Of a stretch of 64,000 nt of DNA, positions 28,129 to 37,720 are shown piece by piece; positions within the stretch are counted from its first letter, which is position 1, and the number at the start of each line of letters is the position of its first letter. The position numbers and the translations under genes were made by a program. The notes under the pieces were generated by a model. It saw only the letters and a list, made by a program, of their open reading frames with translations. It ran no database searches and was not told the DNA's origin. The DNA comes from Xanthomonas cassavae CFBP 4642. Lineage in GTDB: Bacteria; Pseudomonadota; Gammaproteobacteria; Xanthomonadales; Xanthomonadaceae. The DNA lies in the NCBI RefSeq assembly GCF_000454545.1, contig NZ_CM002139.1, positions 961,899 to 1,025,898 on the forward strand, written 5' to 3'.

Positions 28129-28677
28129 ATGAGCCCGCGCCTGCCGATCATCCACAAGACCACCGATCTGGGCGACGGGCCGTTCCGGCGCCAGCAGCTG
28201 GATCTGGAATTTTCCAACGGCCAGCGCCGCATCTACGAACGCCAGCTCAGCCAGGGCCATGGCGCGGTGGTGGTGGTGCCGATGCTGGACGAGCACACCG
28301 TGCTGCTGGTGCGCGAGTACGCCGCCGGCGTGCACCGCTACGAGCTGGGCCTGGTCAAGGGCCGCATCGATGCCGGCGAGACACCCGAGCAGGCCGCCGA
28401 CCGCGAGTTGAAGGAAGAAGCCGGGTACGGCGCGCGCCAGGTGCAGGTGCTGCGTGCGATGACGCTCGCTCCTACTTATATGAGTCACCAATCGTGGCTG
28501 GTGCTGGCGCGCGACCTCTACCCCGAACGCCTGCCCGGCGACGAGCCGGAAGAGATGGACGTGATCCCCTGGCCGCTGGCACGCCTGGACGAATTGATGC
28601 TGCGCGACGATTTTTCCGAAGGCCGCTCGCTGGCGGCACTGTTCATTGCGCGCGAGTGGCTGGAGCGCACCCCATGA
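28129..28677 (+). CDS. nudE: Nudix hydrolase, NudE-like
   Basis: The product is 182 residues from ATG 28129. The frame is open further upstream, but only inside bioA. A full Nudix box, G-x5-E-x7-REL-x-EE-x-G, is present from GRIDAGETPEQAADRELKEE onward. The N-terminal RRIYERQLSQGHGAVVVVP resembles the NudE/ADP-sugar pyrophosphatase group. It probably cleaves ADP-ribose, NADH or Ap3A. Its stop overlaps the next start as ATGA, so it is coupled to cysQ. Confidence 0.88.
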   Translation: MSPRLPIIHKTTDLGDGPFRRQQLDLEFSNGQRRIYERQLSQGHGAVVVVPMLDEHTVLLVREYAAGVHRYELGLVKGRIDAGETPEQAADRELKEEAGYGARQVQVLRAMTLAPTYMSHQSWLVLARDLYPERLPGDEPEEMDVIPWPLARLDELMLRDDFSEGRSLAALFIAREWLERTP

Positions 28678-29474
28678 TCCGCATCCCGATGGAGTTGCGC
28701 GAAACCGTGATCGCCATCGCTCGCGAGGCCGGCGATGCCATCATGCAGGTGTACGCACAGGACTTTGCGGTCCAGATCAAGGACGATGCCAGCCCGCTGA
28801 CCCAGGCCGATCTGGCCGCCAACCGCGTCATCGTCGAAGGGCTGCGCCGGATCACCCCGGACGTGCCGGTGCTGTCGGAAGAATCCGCGCACGTGGCCTG
28901 GGCGGAGCGCCAGTACTGGACCAGTTACTGGCTGGTCGATCCGCTCGATGGCACTCGCGAATTCGTCAAGCGCAATGGCGAGTTCAGCGTCAACATCGCG
29001 CTCATCCATATGGGCGCGCCGGTGCTGGGCGTGGTACAGGCGCCGGTGGATGGCCGGGTCTGGTACGCCGCGCGCGGCGAGAACGCCTACCGCCGCGATG
29101 GCGATCGCGACGAGATGCTGCATACGCGCACGCCGGCTGCGTCACCGCTACGGGTGGCGGCGAGCCGTTCGCACCGCGATGCGCGCACCGCCGCCGCGCT
29201 GGAGCGCATGGGCGAGATCGACGTGGTGGCGCAAGGCTCGTCCTTGAAGTTCTGCCGCATCGCCGAAGGCGATCTGGATGTCTACCCACGCTTCGGCCCA
29301 ACCTCCGAATGGGACACCGCCGCGGGCCAGTGCGTGCTGCACGCCGCCGGTGGCGTCCTGCTGGCCGGCGCCAGCGGCAAACCGTTCCGCTACAACCGTC
29401 GCGATACCTTGCTCAATGGCGATTTCATCGCGCTGGGCGACCCCAACCTGCCGTGGCGCGATTGGCTGGCATGA
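28674..29474 (+). CDS. cysQ: 3'(2'),5'-bisphosphate nucleotidase CysQ
   Basis: The product is 266 residues from the ATG that overlaps the nudE stop. It is an inositol-monophosphatase-fold enzyme: VLSEES near residue 65 and WLVDPLDGTREFVKRNGEF near 88 supply the metal ligands, and SEWDTAAGQCVLHAAGG is the C-terminal metal site. CysQ removes the 3' phosphate from PAP during sulfate assimilation. Pairing with a Nudix hydrolase is common and suggests a nucleotide-clearing unit. Confidence 0.93.
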   Translation: MIRIPMELRETVIAIAREAGDAIMQVYAQDFAVQIKDDASPLTQADLAANRVIVEGLRRITPDVPVLSEESAHVAWAERQYWTSYWLVDPLDGTREFVKRNGEFSVNIALIHMGAPVLGVVQAPVDGRVWYAARGENAYRRDGDRDEMLHTRTPAASPLRVAASRSHRDARTAAALERMGEIDVVAQGSSLKFCRIAEGDLDVYPRFGPTSEWDTAAGQCVLHAAGGVLLAGASGKPFRYNRRDTLLNGDFIALGDPNLPWRDWLA

Positions 29475-29652
29475 GCGCGGCCATCGGTTGTGCGTGTGGC
29501 GCGCGGCTGGCAGGCAGGGCCGTCATCGGCTGACCGCGACACTTTGGCGGCTTCCCCGCGCGGCATCGGGTGCGGCGATCGCCGATGCAGCGCACCGCGA
29601 CGGTGGATCGCGGACCGCGCCTTCTTCCCGCATCCCGTTTCAGGAATCCAGC

Positions 29653-30510
29653 ATGTCCCAGACTCCCTCCACCGGCGATCTCCAAGGCCTGCTGCAGTTG
29701 ATGGCGCGCCTGCGCGACCGCGAGCATGGGTGCCCCTGGGATGTGGAGCAGACCTTCTCCAGCATCGCCCCGTACACCATCGAAGAGGCCTACGAAGTGG
29801 CCGATGCGATTGATCGCAACGACCTGCCGGGACTGCGCGACGAACTGGGCGACCTGCTGCTGCAAGTGGTCTTCCACGCGCAAATGGCGGCCGAGCAGGG
29901 CGCGTTCGGGTTTGCCGATGTGGTCGCCACACTCAGCGACAAGCTGGTGCGTCGTCACCCGCATGTATTTGCGGCGCAGGCAGCCGATGACGCGCAGGCG
30001 GTCAGCGCCAATTGGGAGCAGATCAAGCGCGACGAACGTCGCGCCGCCGGACACCAGGACGACTCGGCGCTTGCCGGCATCGCCCGCGGCCTGCCGGAGT
30101 GGCAGCGCTCCACCAAGCTGCAGTCGCGCGCGGCGCGGGTCGGGTTCGACTGGCCGGGCCCGGCGCCGGTGCTGGAAAAACTGCAGGAAGGAATCGAGGA
30201 GCTGCGGGTGGAATTCGCGCGTGGCCCGGTAGCCGGCAACCAGGCGCGCCTGGAAGACGAACTCGGCGATGTCCTGTTCGTCTGCGCCAATCTGGCGCGG
30301 CATGCCGAGGTCGACGTGGGCGCCGCGCTGCGGCACGCCAATCTGAAATTCGAACGGCGCTTTCGCGCGATGGAAGCCCGCGCGCAGGCGCAGGGCACGG
30401 CACTGGACGCACTGTCGTTGAGCGCGCAGGAAGCCTTGTGGCAACAGGTCAAGCGGGACGAAGCGGCCACAGCGAAGATGCCCGATAACGGCCCTGCGGC
30501 ACGCCGATGA
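29653..30510 (+). CDS. mazG: Nucleoside triphosphate pyrophosphohydrolase MazG
   Basis: The product is 285 residues with two MazG all-alpha domains. Each has an E-rich metal site: [21 protein letters not shown] near residues 45-65 and [19 protein letters not shown] near 200. The N-terminus [20 protein letters not shown] is diagnostic. It hydrolyses abnormal and excess NTPs to NMP and pyrophosphate. ATG 29653 was chosen because the conserved domain starts soon after; GGAAT precedes it. Its TGA overlaps the ATG of the next gene. Confidence 0.93.
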   Translation: MSQTPSTGDLQGLLQLMARLRDREHGCPWDVEQTFSSIAPYTIEEAYEVADAIDRNDLPGLRDELGDLLLQVVFHAQMAAEQGAFGFADVVATLSDKLVRRHPHVFAAQAADDAQAVSANWEQIKRDERRAAGHQDDSALAGIARGLPEWQRSTKLQSRAARVGFDWPGPAPVLEKLQEGIEELRVEFARGPVAGNQARLEDELGDVLFVCANLARHAEVDVGAALRHANLKFERRFRAMEARAQAQGTALDALSLSAQEALWQQVKRDEAATAKMPDNGPAARR

Positions 30511-30842
30511 ACTCCGTGCTGGGCACGGCGCTGCTGTTCGTCGCCACCGCCGTGGCCGAGCTGGTGGGTTGCTACCTACCTTATCTATGGCTGCGCAAGG
30601 GTAGCAGTGCGTGGTTGCTGCTGCCCACCGCACTGAGCCTTGCGCTGTTCGTGTGGCTGTTGAGCCTGCATCCCACCGCCAGCGGACGCACCTACGCGGC
30701 CTACGGCGGGGTCTACATCGCCAGTGCGCTGCTGTGGTTGTGGTGGGTGGACCGCATCACGCCCACACGCTGGGATCTGTTCGGTGCCGGCTGCTGCCTG
30801 TTGGGCATGGCGGTCATCATGTTCGCGCCACGCAACGCCTGA
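30507..30842 (+). CDS. ynfA: UPF0060 small membrane protein (YnfA family)
   Basis: The product is 111 residues with four predicted transmembrane helices. [20 protein letters not shown] and [20 protein letters not shown] are family hallmarks. It sits in the inner membrane. The family resembles small multidrug-resistance transporters, and some members confer efflux of cations, but function here is not established. ATGA overlap with mazG implies coupled translation. Confidence 0.9.
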   Translation: MNSVLGTALLFVATAVAELVGCYLPYLWLRKGSSAWLLLPTALSLALFVWLLSLHPTASGRTYAAYGGVYIASALLWLWWVDRITPTRWDLFGAGCCLLGMAVIMFAPRNA

Positions 30843-30969
30843 GCCGGGGAGGCGCTGCTCGCGCACGCCGGCCGGCGCCGCGCAGCGTTGTCCGTTGCCG
30901 CCAGTGTGGTGTGTGCAGCGGGTGCATACTCCGCGCAGGACCGACTCGTCACATGCAAAGGGGCTGCAC

Positions 30970-31935
30970 ATGTTTCCAACTTCGTTTCTGGCCATCGCCG
31001 TGCTGGTCGCCGGCGTCATCGTGTTGTTCAAGACCGTGCGCATGGTGCCGCAGGGATTCCAATGGACGGTGGAGCGCTTCGGCCGCTACACCCATACCAT
31101 GAGTCCCGGGCTGCACTTCCTGGTGCCGGTGGTCTACGGCGTAGGCCGCAAGATCAACATGATGGAACAAGTGCTGGACGTGCCCAGCCAGGACGTCATC
31201 ACCAAGGACAATGCGGTGGTACGCGTGGACGGGGTGGTGTTCTTCCAGGTGCTGGACGCCGCCAAGGCCGCCTATGAAGTCTCCAACCTGGAGATCGCCA
31301 GCATCGCCTTGGTGCAGACCAATATCCGTACCGTGATCGGCTCGATGGACCTGGATGAATCGCTGAGCCAGCGCGAGACCATCAATGCGCAGTTGCTGAG
31401 CGTGGTCGACCAGGCCACCAATCCGTGGGGCATCAAGGTCACCCGCATCGAGATCCGCGACATCCAGCGGCCGCGCGACCTGATCGATTCGATGGCGCGG
31501 CAGATGAAGGCCGAGCGCGAAAAGCGTGCGCAGATCCTGGAGGCCGAAGGGTCCCGGCAATCGGAGATCCTGCGCGCCGACGGCGAGAAGCAGGCCGCCG
31601 TGCTCGAAGCCGAGGGTCGCAAGGAAGCCGCGTTCCGCGATGCCGAAGCGCGCGAACGACTGGCCGAGGCCGAGGCGCGCGCTACCCAGGTGGTGTCGGA
31701 TGCGATCGCCAACGGCAGCGTGCAGGCGATCAATTACTTCGTCGCACAGAAATATGTGGAGGCGTTCAAGGCCCTGGCCACCGCACCCAACCAGAAGTTC
31801 GTGCTGATGCCGATGGAATCCAGCGGCGTCATCGGCTCGATCGCCGGCATCGCCGACCTGGCGAAGGAGGCGCTGGCCAAGCCCGATGCCGCCGGCGTAC
31901 GCGTGCCGCCGATGCCGCCGCGCGCGGGAGTCTGA
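30970..31935 (+). CDS. SPFH/stomatin-like membrane protease partner (QmcA/HflC type)
   Basis: The product is 321 residues. One N-terminal transmembrane helix is followed by an SPFH (band 7) domain ([40 protein letters not shown]) and a long Ala/Glu coiled coil (about 185-265). A short C-terminal tail follows. Such proteins form ring assemblies on the inner membrane and control proteases or lipid domains. The gene is followed 3 bases later by an NfeD-family gene, the usual partner. ATG 30970 is placed by the transmembrane helix. Confidence 0.9.
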   Translation: MFPTSFLAIAVLVAGVIVLFKTVRMVPQGFQWTVERFGRYTHTMSPGLHFLVPVVYGVGRKINMMEQVLDVPSQDVITKDNAVVRVDGVVFFQVLDAAKAAYEVSNLEIASIALVQTNIRTVIGSMDLDESLSQRETINAQLLSVVDQATNPWGIKVTRIEIRDIQRPRDLIDSMARQMKAEREKRAQILEAEGSRQSEILRADGEKQAAVLEAEGRKEAAFRDAEARERLAEAEARATQVVSDAIANGSVQAINYFVAQKYVEAFKALATAPNQKFVLMPMESSGVIGSIAGIADLAKEALAKPDAAGVRVPPMPPRAGV

Positions 31936-31938
31936 GTC

Positions 31939-32373
31939 ATGCGCTGGGATGTGGTGATATGGGCGGTGCTGGCGCTGCTGTTGATCGCCGCCGAGACCTT
32001 GGTGCCGGGTGCATTCCTGTTGTGGATGGGGATTGCCGCGGCGGCGGTATGCGTGCTGGTGCTCGCAGTGCCGGGCATGTCGCTGCTGGTGCAGATCGTG
32101 GCGTTCGTGCTGCTCAGCTTCGTGTCGGTGCAGGTCTATCGCAGCTGGATCCGCGGCAAGGGGCGGCAGAGCGACCGTCCGCTGCTCAACCGGCGCGCCG
32201 AGCAATTGATCGGCCGCCGCGTGCTGCTCGATCAGCCCATCCACGCTGGCCGCGGGCGTGCCAAGGTCGACGATGCGTTCTGGGTGGTCAGCGGTCCGGA
32301 GCTGCCGGCCGGGGCACCGGTACGTATCGTCGGTGTGGATGGCATGACTTTGCTGGTGGAAGCGGCCGGCTGA
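31939..32373 (+). CDS. NfeD-family membrane protein (short form)
   Basis: The product is 144 residues. Two to three transmembrane helices in the first 75 residues ([20 protein letters not shown] and [18 protein letters not shown]) precede a C-terminal OB-fold domain. That domain contains [25 protein letters not shown], typical of NfeD/YbbK. It acts with the SPFH protein encoded directly upstream. This is the protease-less short form. Confidence 0.9.
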   Translation: MRWDVVIWAVLALLLIAAETLVPGAFLLWMGIAAAAVCVLVLAVPGMSLLVQIVAFVLLSFVSVQVYRSWIRGKGRQSDRPLLNRRAEQLIGRRVLLDQPIHAGRGRAKVDDAFWVVSGPELPAGAPVRIVGVDGMTLLVEAAG

Positions 32374-32528
32374 TTGGTGTACAGCGGTCCCGTGCTGCAC
32401 TGCATGCTGCAGTGCGGGGTGGCAGGGTCAGGCGTGCGCGCCTTGGAGTCCGGCTGTGCGTCTGCACGGCTTCCCCGCAAGTGCGGCCGGGCGGCGATAA
32501 TGGGCGTCTTTCCCTTGGACCGGCGCTC

Positions 32529-33638
32529 ATGACCCAGAAGACCATCCTCAACGACACCCATCGTGCGCTTGGCGCCAAGATGGTCGACTTCGGCGGCTGG
32601 GACATGCCGATCCACTACGGCTCACAGATCGACGAACACCACCAGGTGCGTCGCGACGCCGGCGTGTTCGACGTCAGCCACATGACCGTGGTCGACCTGC
32701 ACGGGGCGCGCGTGCGCGAGTTCCTGCGTTACCTGCTGGCCAACTCGGTGGACAAGCTCAAGGTCGCCGGCAAGGCGCTGTACACCTGCATGCTCAACCC
32801 GCAGGGCGGGGTGATCGACGACCTCATCGTCTATTTCATGACCGAAGACTTCTTCCGTCTGGTGGTCAATGCCGCCACCCGCGAAAAGGACCTGCAGTGG
32901 ATCGGCGCGCAGGCCGCACGCTTCGACGTCCGCGTGGAAGAGCGCGGCGACTTCGCCATGGTGGCGGTACAGGGCCCCAACGCGCGTGCCAAGGTCATCG
33001 CGTTGCTGGACCCGGCCGACACCGCGGCTGCCAGCAAGCTCGGCCGTTTCGCCGCGCTGCAGACGCGCTCGCGCGATGGTATCGACCTGTTTCTTGCGCG
33101 CACCGGCTATACCGGCGAAGACGGTTTCGAAATCGTGCTCCCGCAGGACGCAGCGGTTGCATTCTGGAATGCGCTGCTCGCGCAGGGCGTCAAGCCGGCC
33201 GGCCTGGGCGCGCGCGACACGCTGCGATTGGAAGCAGGCATGAATCTTTACGGCCAGGACATGGACGATGCGGTCAGTCCGTTTGAGGCTGCCCTGGCCT
33301 GGACGATCGCACTGGATGAAGGCCGTGACTTCATCGGCCGCGACGTGCTCGAATCGCAAAAGGCGCAGGGCGCCCCACGCCTGATGATCGGCGTGGTGAT
33401 GGACGAGAAAGGCGTGCTGCGGCACGGCCAGACCGTTATCACCGCAGCCGGCCAGGGCGAGATCCTGTCAGGGACCTTCTCGCCCACGCTGGGCAAGGCG
33501 ATCGCTTTCGCACGCGTGCCGGCTGGCAGCATCGACGACCTGCGTGTGGACATTCGCGGCCGCCAGGTGCCCCTGCGCGCGGTGAAGTTTCCGTTCGTGC
33601 GCGAAGGCCAGGCACAGCCCGGCGTGCTCGGCGAATGA
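32529..33638 (+). CDS. gcvT: Glycine cleavage system T protein (aminomethyltransferase)
   Basis: The product is 369 residues. It starts [20 protein letters not shown], with [13 protein letters not shown] and [19 protein letters not shown] as typical GcvT landmarks; a barrel domain lies at the end. It transfers the methylene group from lipoyl-GcvH to tetrahydrofolate. It lies upstream of gcvH but 140 bases apart. The leader (32374-32528) shows no tandem glycine riboswitch. GATAAT at 32496-32501 may be a -10. Confidence 0.95.
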   Translation: MTQKTILNDTHRALGAKMVDFGGWDMPIHYGSQIDEHHQVRRDAGVFDVSHMTVVDLHGARVREFLRYLLANSVDKLKVAGKALYTCMLNPQGGVIDDLIVYFMTEDFFRLVVNAATREKDLQWIGAQAARFDVRVEERGDFAMVAVQGPNARAKVIALLDPADTAAASKLGRFAALQTRSRDGIDLFLARTGYTGEDGFEIVLPQDAAVAFWNALLAQGVKPAGLGARDTLRLEAGMNLYGQDMDDAVSPFEAALAWTIALDEGRDFIGRDVLESQKAQGAPRLMIGVVMDEKGVLRHGQTVITAAGQGEILSGTFSPTLGKAIAFARVPAGSIDDLRVDIRGRQVPLRAVKFPFVREGQAQPGVLGE

Positions 33639-33778
33639 GCCGGGCGATGTCGGCTGCAGACCAGTGGGCATCATGTCACCGCATGCAATCCAGCCAGACC
33701 GACGCGCGTGCACCTGTCTCATCGCGCGGTCTAAACTAGCCACCTGTCCCCAACCCCAAGTTTCCCCGGAGCACACCC

Positions 33779-34174
33779 ATGAGCGAGATTCCTGGCGACC
33801 TCAAGTTCCTCAAATCCCACGAGTGGGCCCGCGTCGAAAGCAACGGCCGCGTGACCGTCGGGATCTCCGACCATGCACAGGGCTTGCTGGGCGACCTGGT
33901 CTACGTCGAGCTGCCGGGCGTCGGCGACACCGTGCAGGTCGGCAACGGCGCGGCGGTGGTCGAGTCGGTCAAGGCCGCCTCCGACGTGTATAGCCCGGTC
34001 AGCGGCACCGTGGTCGAGGTCAACAGCGCGCTGAGCGACAAGCCGGAAACCATCAACGAAGACGCCTACGGCGAGGGCTGGATCTTCGTCGTCGAGATCG
34101 ACGACAAGGACCAGCTCAACGACCTGCTGTCGCCGGACGACTACGCCGAGCTGCTCGAAGACGACGACCACTGA
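33779..34174 (+). CDS. gcvH: Glycine cleavage system H protein
   Basis: The product is 131 residues, normal for GcvH. The lipoyl-lysine is K65 in [17 protein letters not shown]. It carries the aminomethyl group between the P, T and L proteins. CCGGAG precedes the ATG, and TAAACT near 33733 may be the -10 of its own promoter. A strong terminator follows. Confidence 0.96.
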   Translation: MSEIPGDLKFLKSHEWARVESNGRVTVGISDHAQGLLGDLVYVELPGVGDTVQVGNGAAVVESVKAASDVYSPVSGTVVEVNSALSDKPETINEDAYGEGWIFVVEIDDKDQLNDLLSPDDYAELLEDDDH

Positions 34175-34200
34175 GTCCACCTCGTCTGCCGCAACGCCGA

Positions 34201-34228
34201 TGGCCGCTCCCCGAGCGGCCATTTTTTT
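34201..34228 (+). terminator. Rho-independent terminator of gcvH
   Basis: A 9-bp stem TGGCCGCTC/GAGCGGCCA with a CCC loop is followed by seven T residues, 27 bases after the gcvH stop. Confidence 0.95.
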
Positions 34229-34845
34229 GTGCGGCAGCGCTGCGCGATGCGCGCGCCGTCGCGTGATCGAGTGGGCAATCGGACCCGCGCGCTCGGATCG
34301 ACGCCATTGCTGCCGCCGGTTCTGCCGCGCGACGAGCTTCGCGCTTGCGTACATCGTCGAAAGTATTCCGCGGCAGCAGCCGGATGCCGCGTCGGATTTC
34401 TGGCGTGAGTCAGTCGTGAGGGTCTGGCGTGCGCTCGGTGAAACATTTTGTCGGCGACAACGCGCGTCGACGATCCTATCCAGCTCACGCGCGTTGCCGT
34501 CGACGCCGCGCAAGAGCGCGTGCATGGCGATCGAACGACGCTATAAGTTTGCGCATTTCTGCTTGTGCGACGCCGGAAGTGGAGTTGGCGGATAAAAAAT
34601 TTTCAGCTGGCGGACAGGCGGCGGGCGATGCCGCAACGCATGCCACGCTGTGCCGGCAATGCGGCTGCTCCAGCTGCACGGTTTTTCATCGTTTGCAGAA
34701 AACAGCGGAAAAGAAGTGCTTTTTTGAAAACGCTGTCGTACTGGTGCGCGCCACGGACATGCCGCGCCTGCCGCGCGCGGCGCACTTGCCCGGCGTCGAT
34801 GCCGCACATTGCGATGGCCGGCTGAAAAAAAATTGCAAAAGAGTG
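34229..34845. other. Long non-coding region upstream of the H1-like gene
   Basis: About 600 bases without a convincing gene. From about 34590 the sequence becomes AT-richer than the rest of the window, with A/T tracts such as GATAAAAAATTTTC near 34600 and GCTTTTTTG near 34720. Open frames here are short and have no family look. It may hold an unrecognised small RNA or upstream control elements. Confidence 0.4.
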
Positions 34846-34874
34846 TTGACAGTAAAAAAAAGCGTGATTAGGTT
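34846..34874 (+). promoter_or_regulatory. Sigma-70-type promoter of the H1-like gene
   Basis: A consensus -35 TTGACA at 34846-34851, a 17-base spacer containing an A8 tract, then TAGGTT at 34869-34874. It implies a 5' leader of about 285 nucleotides before the ATG at 35165. Confidence 0.7.
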
Positions 34875-35164
34875 TCGCCCAGCAGACATTGCTGCGAAAC
34901 AGAGTGAGCAGAATCGACACCAAGCCGACCAGCTTGTTCAAGACGTCCACCGAAGCACGATCGATGGTGGAGTCGGGTCCGCTTCCCTCCAAGAAAACAG
35001 CAGTCGTCCCGATCACGCACCCGTGTCGCCGTTCGATGCGGGTGTTTCTGTATCCGTTCCGTCGCGCATCACCTGCGGGCGGTTCCCGACGACGGCATGC
35101 CGGCGCGGGGTTTGGTTCAACTGGGCGTTTCACCTCCATAGTTCACTGACGAGGAGCCAATTAC

Positions 35165-35620
35165 ATGGCCACTAAAAAAGCTGCGAAAAAGAAACCCACT
35201 GCCAAGAAGGCAGTGAAGAAGACCGCTGCCAAGAAGGCGACCAAGAAGGTCGCGAAGAAGGCAACCGCCAAGAAGGCAGTGAAGAAGACTGCTGCCAAGA
35301 AGGCCGTCAAGAAGACTGCCAAGAAGGCAACCGCCAAGAAGGCAGTGAAGAAGACTGCGAAGAAGGCAACCAAGAAGACTGCCGCCAAGAAGGCCGTGAA
35401 GAAGACCGCCAAGAAGGCGACCAAGAAGACTGCCGCCAAGAAGGCCGTCAAGAAGACTGCCAAGAAGGCAGTAGCGAAGAAGGCAACCAAGAAGGCGGCT
35501 ACCAAGAAGTCCGCTGCCAAGAAGCCTGCCGCGAAGAAGGTCGCCAAGAAGAAGCCGGCCGTTCGCAAGAAGAAGGCCGCTCCGGTCGCGCTGCCTGCAA
35601 CTCCGGCGCCGCTGATCTGA
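35165..35620 (+). CDS. Lysine/alanine-rich histone H1-like protein
   Basis: The product is 151 residues, composed almost entirely of Lys, Ala and Thr in repeats of the KKTAAKKAVKKTAKKA type. The tail switches to RKKKAAPVALPATPAPLI. It resembles eukaryotic H1 tails and bacterial AlgP/HctB-like DNA-binding proteins. It should bind DNA or RNA non-specifically and is expected to be nucleoid-associated. GAGGAG lies 10 bases before the ATG. The codon-level repeats (AAGAAGGC) make copy-number change between strains likely. A strong promoter and terminator frame it as a single-gene unit. Confidence 0.88.
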   Translation: MATKKAAKKKPTAKKAVKKTAAKKATKKVAKKATAKKAVKKTAAKKAVKKTAKKATAKKAVKKTAKKATKKTAAKKAVKKTAKKATKKTAAKKAVKKTAKKAVAKKATKKAATKKSAAKKPAAKKVAKKKPAVRKKKAAPVALPATPAPLI

Positions 35621-35650
35621 TCTGCAACACCCGATCGCCGTAAACATCGA

Positions 35651-35688
35651 GCTCTCTCCCCGACGCCCAGCGGGGAGGGAGCTTTTTT
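35651..35688 (+). terminator. Rho-independent terminator of the H1-like gene
   Basis: A 12-bp stem, GCTCTCTCCCCG with CGGGGAGGGAGC (one wobble pair), is followed by six T residues. Confidence 0.93.
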
Positions 35689-36002
35689 ATTGGGCGTCCC
35701 TGTTCAATTTACAGCGTATCGGGCGCATGTCGCGGGGGAGGTCGAAGCGTGTCGTCTTCCTTCCCCCGCTTGCGGGGGAAGGTGCCCGAAGGGCGGATGG
35801 GGGCGTGGTGACCGCGCTCCGCCGAGCCGTTGCAACGACTGCGCGGCTGTACTGTGCGATGCCGCGCCGCGCGTTTCTCGCATCGTCCTGTGCTGCAACG
35901 TGGGGGCGGCCCGCGATTGGTACGTAGGCGGTGCGCCGGGCAGAAACGACACAGGCGGCCGAAGCCGCCTGTGTGTGAGTCAGTGCCGGTGCACTGGTCG
36001 GC
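35689..36002. other. Intergenic region with a dispersed repeat
   Basis: It holds the dispersed repeat at 35757 and a hairpin ACAGGCGGC-CGAA-GCCGCCTGT at 35951-35972 that may end transcription of the serine-hydrolase gene on the minus strand (poor T-tract). No gene is supported. Confidence 0.5.
35757..35805. repeat. Dispersed Xanthomonas intergenic repeat
   Basis: The same family as at 4985, in the opposite orientation: hairpin CTTCCCCCGC-TT-GCGGGGGAAG followed by GTGCCCGAAGGGCGGATG. Confidence 0.75.
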
Positions 36003-37382
36003 TCAGCGTGGCGAGGCCACCGACTTGCCGGACGAAACACCCTTGCCGGCCGGATCGGGTTTGTCGGCCAGCATGTTCTCGCTGCCGAAGTCGCCGTCCA
36101 CATCGATATCCAGCCAGCGCTTGGCCGGCAATCCGAGTGCGCGGTCCAGGATGGTCGGCATCATGCCGGAGGGCAGGCCGCTTTCGCCATTCCACATGAT
36201 CGCGATGCCCAGGTCGCGCTCGGGCAACAGGGCGACCAGGCCGCGATAACCCTGCACGGCACCTGCGTGGAAGACCACCTGGTGACCGGCGTAGTCGAAC
36301 ACGCGCCAGCCCAGCGCGTAGCTGGCGGCATCCACGCGCTCGTGGCGCCAGCCCGAGCGCATTTCGCCCGGGGTGGAGATCAGCGGTGCGTGCAAGGTGG
36401 CCAACAGCGGGGCGGGCAACACATCGGTGCGATGGCCGGTATGCGCGAGCAGCCACTGCGCCATGTCGCTGGCACTGGCATTGACGCCAGCGGCCGGTGC
36501 CAGGCGGTAGTAGGTGGGCTTGGGCGTCAACGCCACCCAGCCGTTGCGGCTGCGCACATGCGGACGTGCCCAGCGCGGGCTGGCCTGGATGCCGGCCAGG
36601 CCCATGCTGGCATCGTTCATGCCCAGCGGTTTGAAAATGCGGCGCTCCACCGATTGCTCGTAGAAGCTGCCCGAGGCGGCAAACACCACATCGCCAACCA
36701 GACTGAAAGCGACGTTCTGGTAGGCGTAGCAATCGCCGGGCGCACAGCGTAGCGGCGCGGCCGCCAGCTTGTGGCTGAGCGAGTAGTAATCGGCATTGGA
36801 CTCGATGTCGCGGTCGTAGGCATTGCGGGTCAGGCCGACGCGATGGCTGAGCACTTCGGCGACGGTGAGCTGGCGGGTAGCCGCGGTGTCGCTGAGCTGG
36901 AAGCCCGGCACATAGTCGACCACCTTGCTGTCCCAGCGCAGCACGCCGTCGTTGACCAGCAGGCCGGCCATGGTGCCTGCGAAGGCCTTGGACAGCGAGG
37001 CCAGGCGAAACACGGTGTGGGCGTCGACCGGTTGCGGATGATTGACGTCGGTAACGCCATAGCCGCGCGCGCTGAGCACCTTGCCGCCCTGCACGATGGC
37101 CATCGCCATGCCGGGCACGCGGTTGCCATAGGTCAGCTGGTCGGCCATCGATTCGAATGCCGCCACGTCGAAGCCGGCGGCGGGCGCCAACACGCTGCTG
37201 GCCGGCAACGACGCGCGGTACGCCAGGGGGGCAGTGGGAGACTGCGCGATGGTGGCCGGCTGCAACGCGTTAGCAGTGGGCGCAGGCGTCTGTGCCGTGG
37301 AAGAGAGGGCCAGAGGCAATAACGCCCCAAGCAGCCCGATGGGCAACGGACGGAACCGTCGGCGCCTGCGCATTTCTGTCAT
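36003..37382 (-). CDS. Serine beta-lactamase-fold hydrolase (class C / EstB-like), exported
   Basis: With the start at 37382 the product is 459 residues. A basic N-terminus (MRRRRRFRPLPIGLLGALLP) is followed by a signal peptide. The penicillin-binding fold motifs are FRLASLSKAFAG (SxxK nucleophile), CYAYQNVAFSLVG (YxN) and VVFHAGAVQGYRG (HAG, in place of KTG). HAG instead of KTG is more usual for esterases or D-peptidases than for true AmpC enzymes. Likely periplasmic. The substrate is unknown. The frame is open upstream to 37469, but that extension has no signal character. Confidence 0.85.
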   Translation of the reverse strand: MTEMRRRRRFRPLPIGLLGALLPLALSSTAQTPAPTANALQPATIAQSPTAPLAYRASLPASSVLAPAAGFDVAAFESMADQLTYGNRVPGMAMAIVQGGKVLSARGYGVTDVNHPQPVDAHTVFRLASLSKAFAGTMAGLLVNDGVLRWDSKVVDYVPGFQLSDTAATRQLTVAEVLSHRVGLTRNAYDRDIESNADYYSLSHKLAAAPLRCAPGDCYAYQNVAFSLVGDVVFAASGSFYEQSVERRIFKPLGMNDASMGLAGIQASPRWARPHVRSRNGWVALTPKPTYYRLAPAAGVNASASDMAQWLLAHTGHRTDVLPAPLLATLHAPLISTPGEMRSGWRHERVDAASYALGWRVFDYAGHQVVFHAGAVQGYRGLVALLPERDLGIAIMWNGESGLPSGMMPTILDRALGLPAKRWLDIDVDGDFGSENMLADKPDPAGKGVSSGKSVASPR

Positions 37383-37720
37383 GGTTGTCCCGCCTGTTCC
37401 ACTGCCTTCGGCGATTCTAGCGCCGCGCTTCGCAATAGCACAAACTGCCAGAAGATGAATGGGCATCATATTGATCCTATTGACGATTTTGATTCAGAAA
37501 TCCGGTCGCTGCGCGTGCCTGAAACGCAGTCGATGACCTGTGCTTGGGTCAGTACCCGAAACGCTGCAAGCGGTGTGCCGAGCGGTGGCGCCATGGCATT
37601 GGGGTCCTGCTGCCGCTGGTCGTGCTGCGCTGCATCGGCTAACTTGCGCGCTCCTCCGCCGGATGCTGTGGCTGCCATGTTCTTGCTGTCGGGCTCGTTC
37701 GTGCGGGGGATGCTGACGCC
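37383..37720. other. Divergent intergenic region
   Basis: 338 bases between the divergent serine-hydrolase and transporter genes. It should hold both promoters, but no confident element was recognised; an AT-rich patch lies at 37460-37500. Confidence 0.3.

Noticed and set aside
32374..32528. Glycine riboswitch ahead of gcvT
   Set aside because: The 155-base leader is too short for a tandem glycine riboswitch and lacks its conserved core segments.
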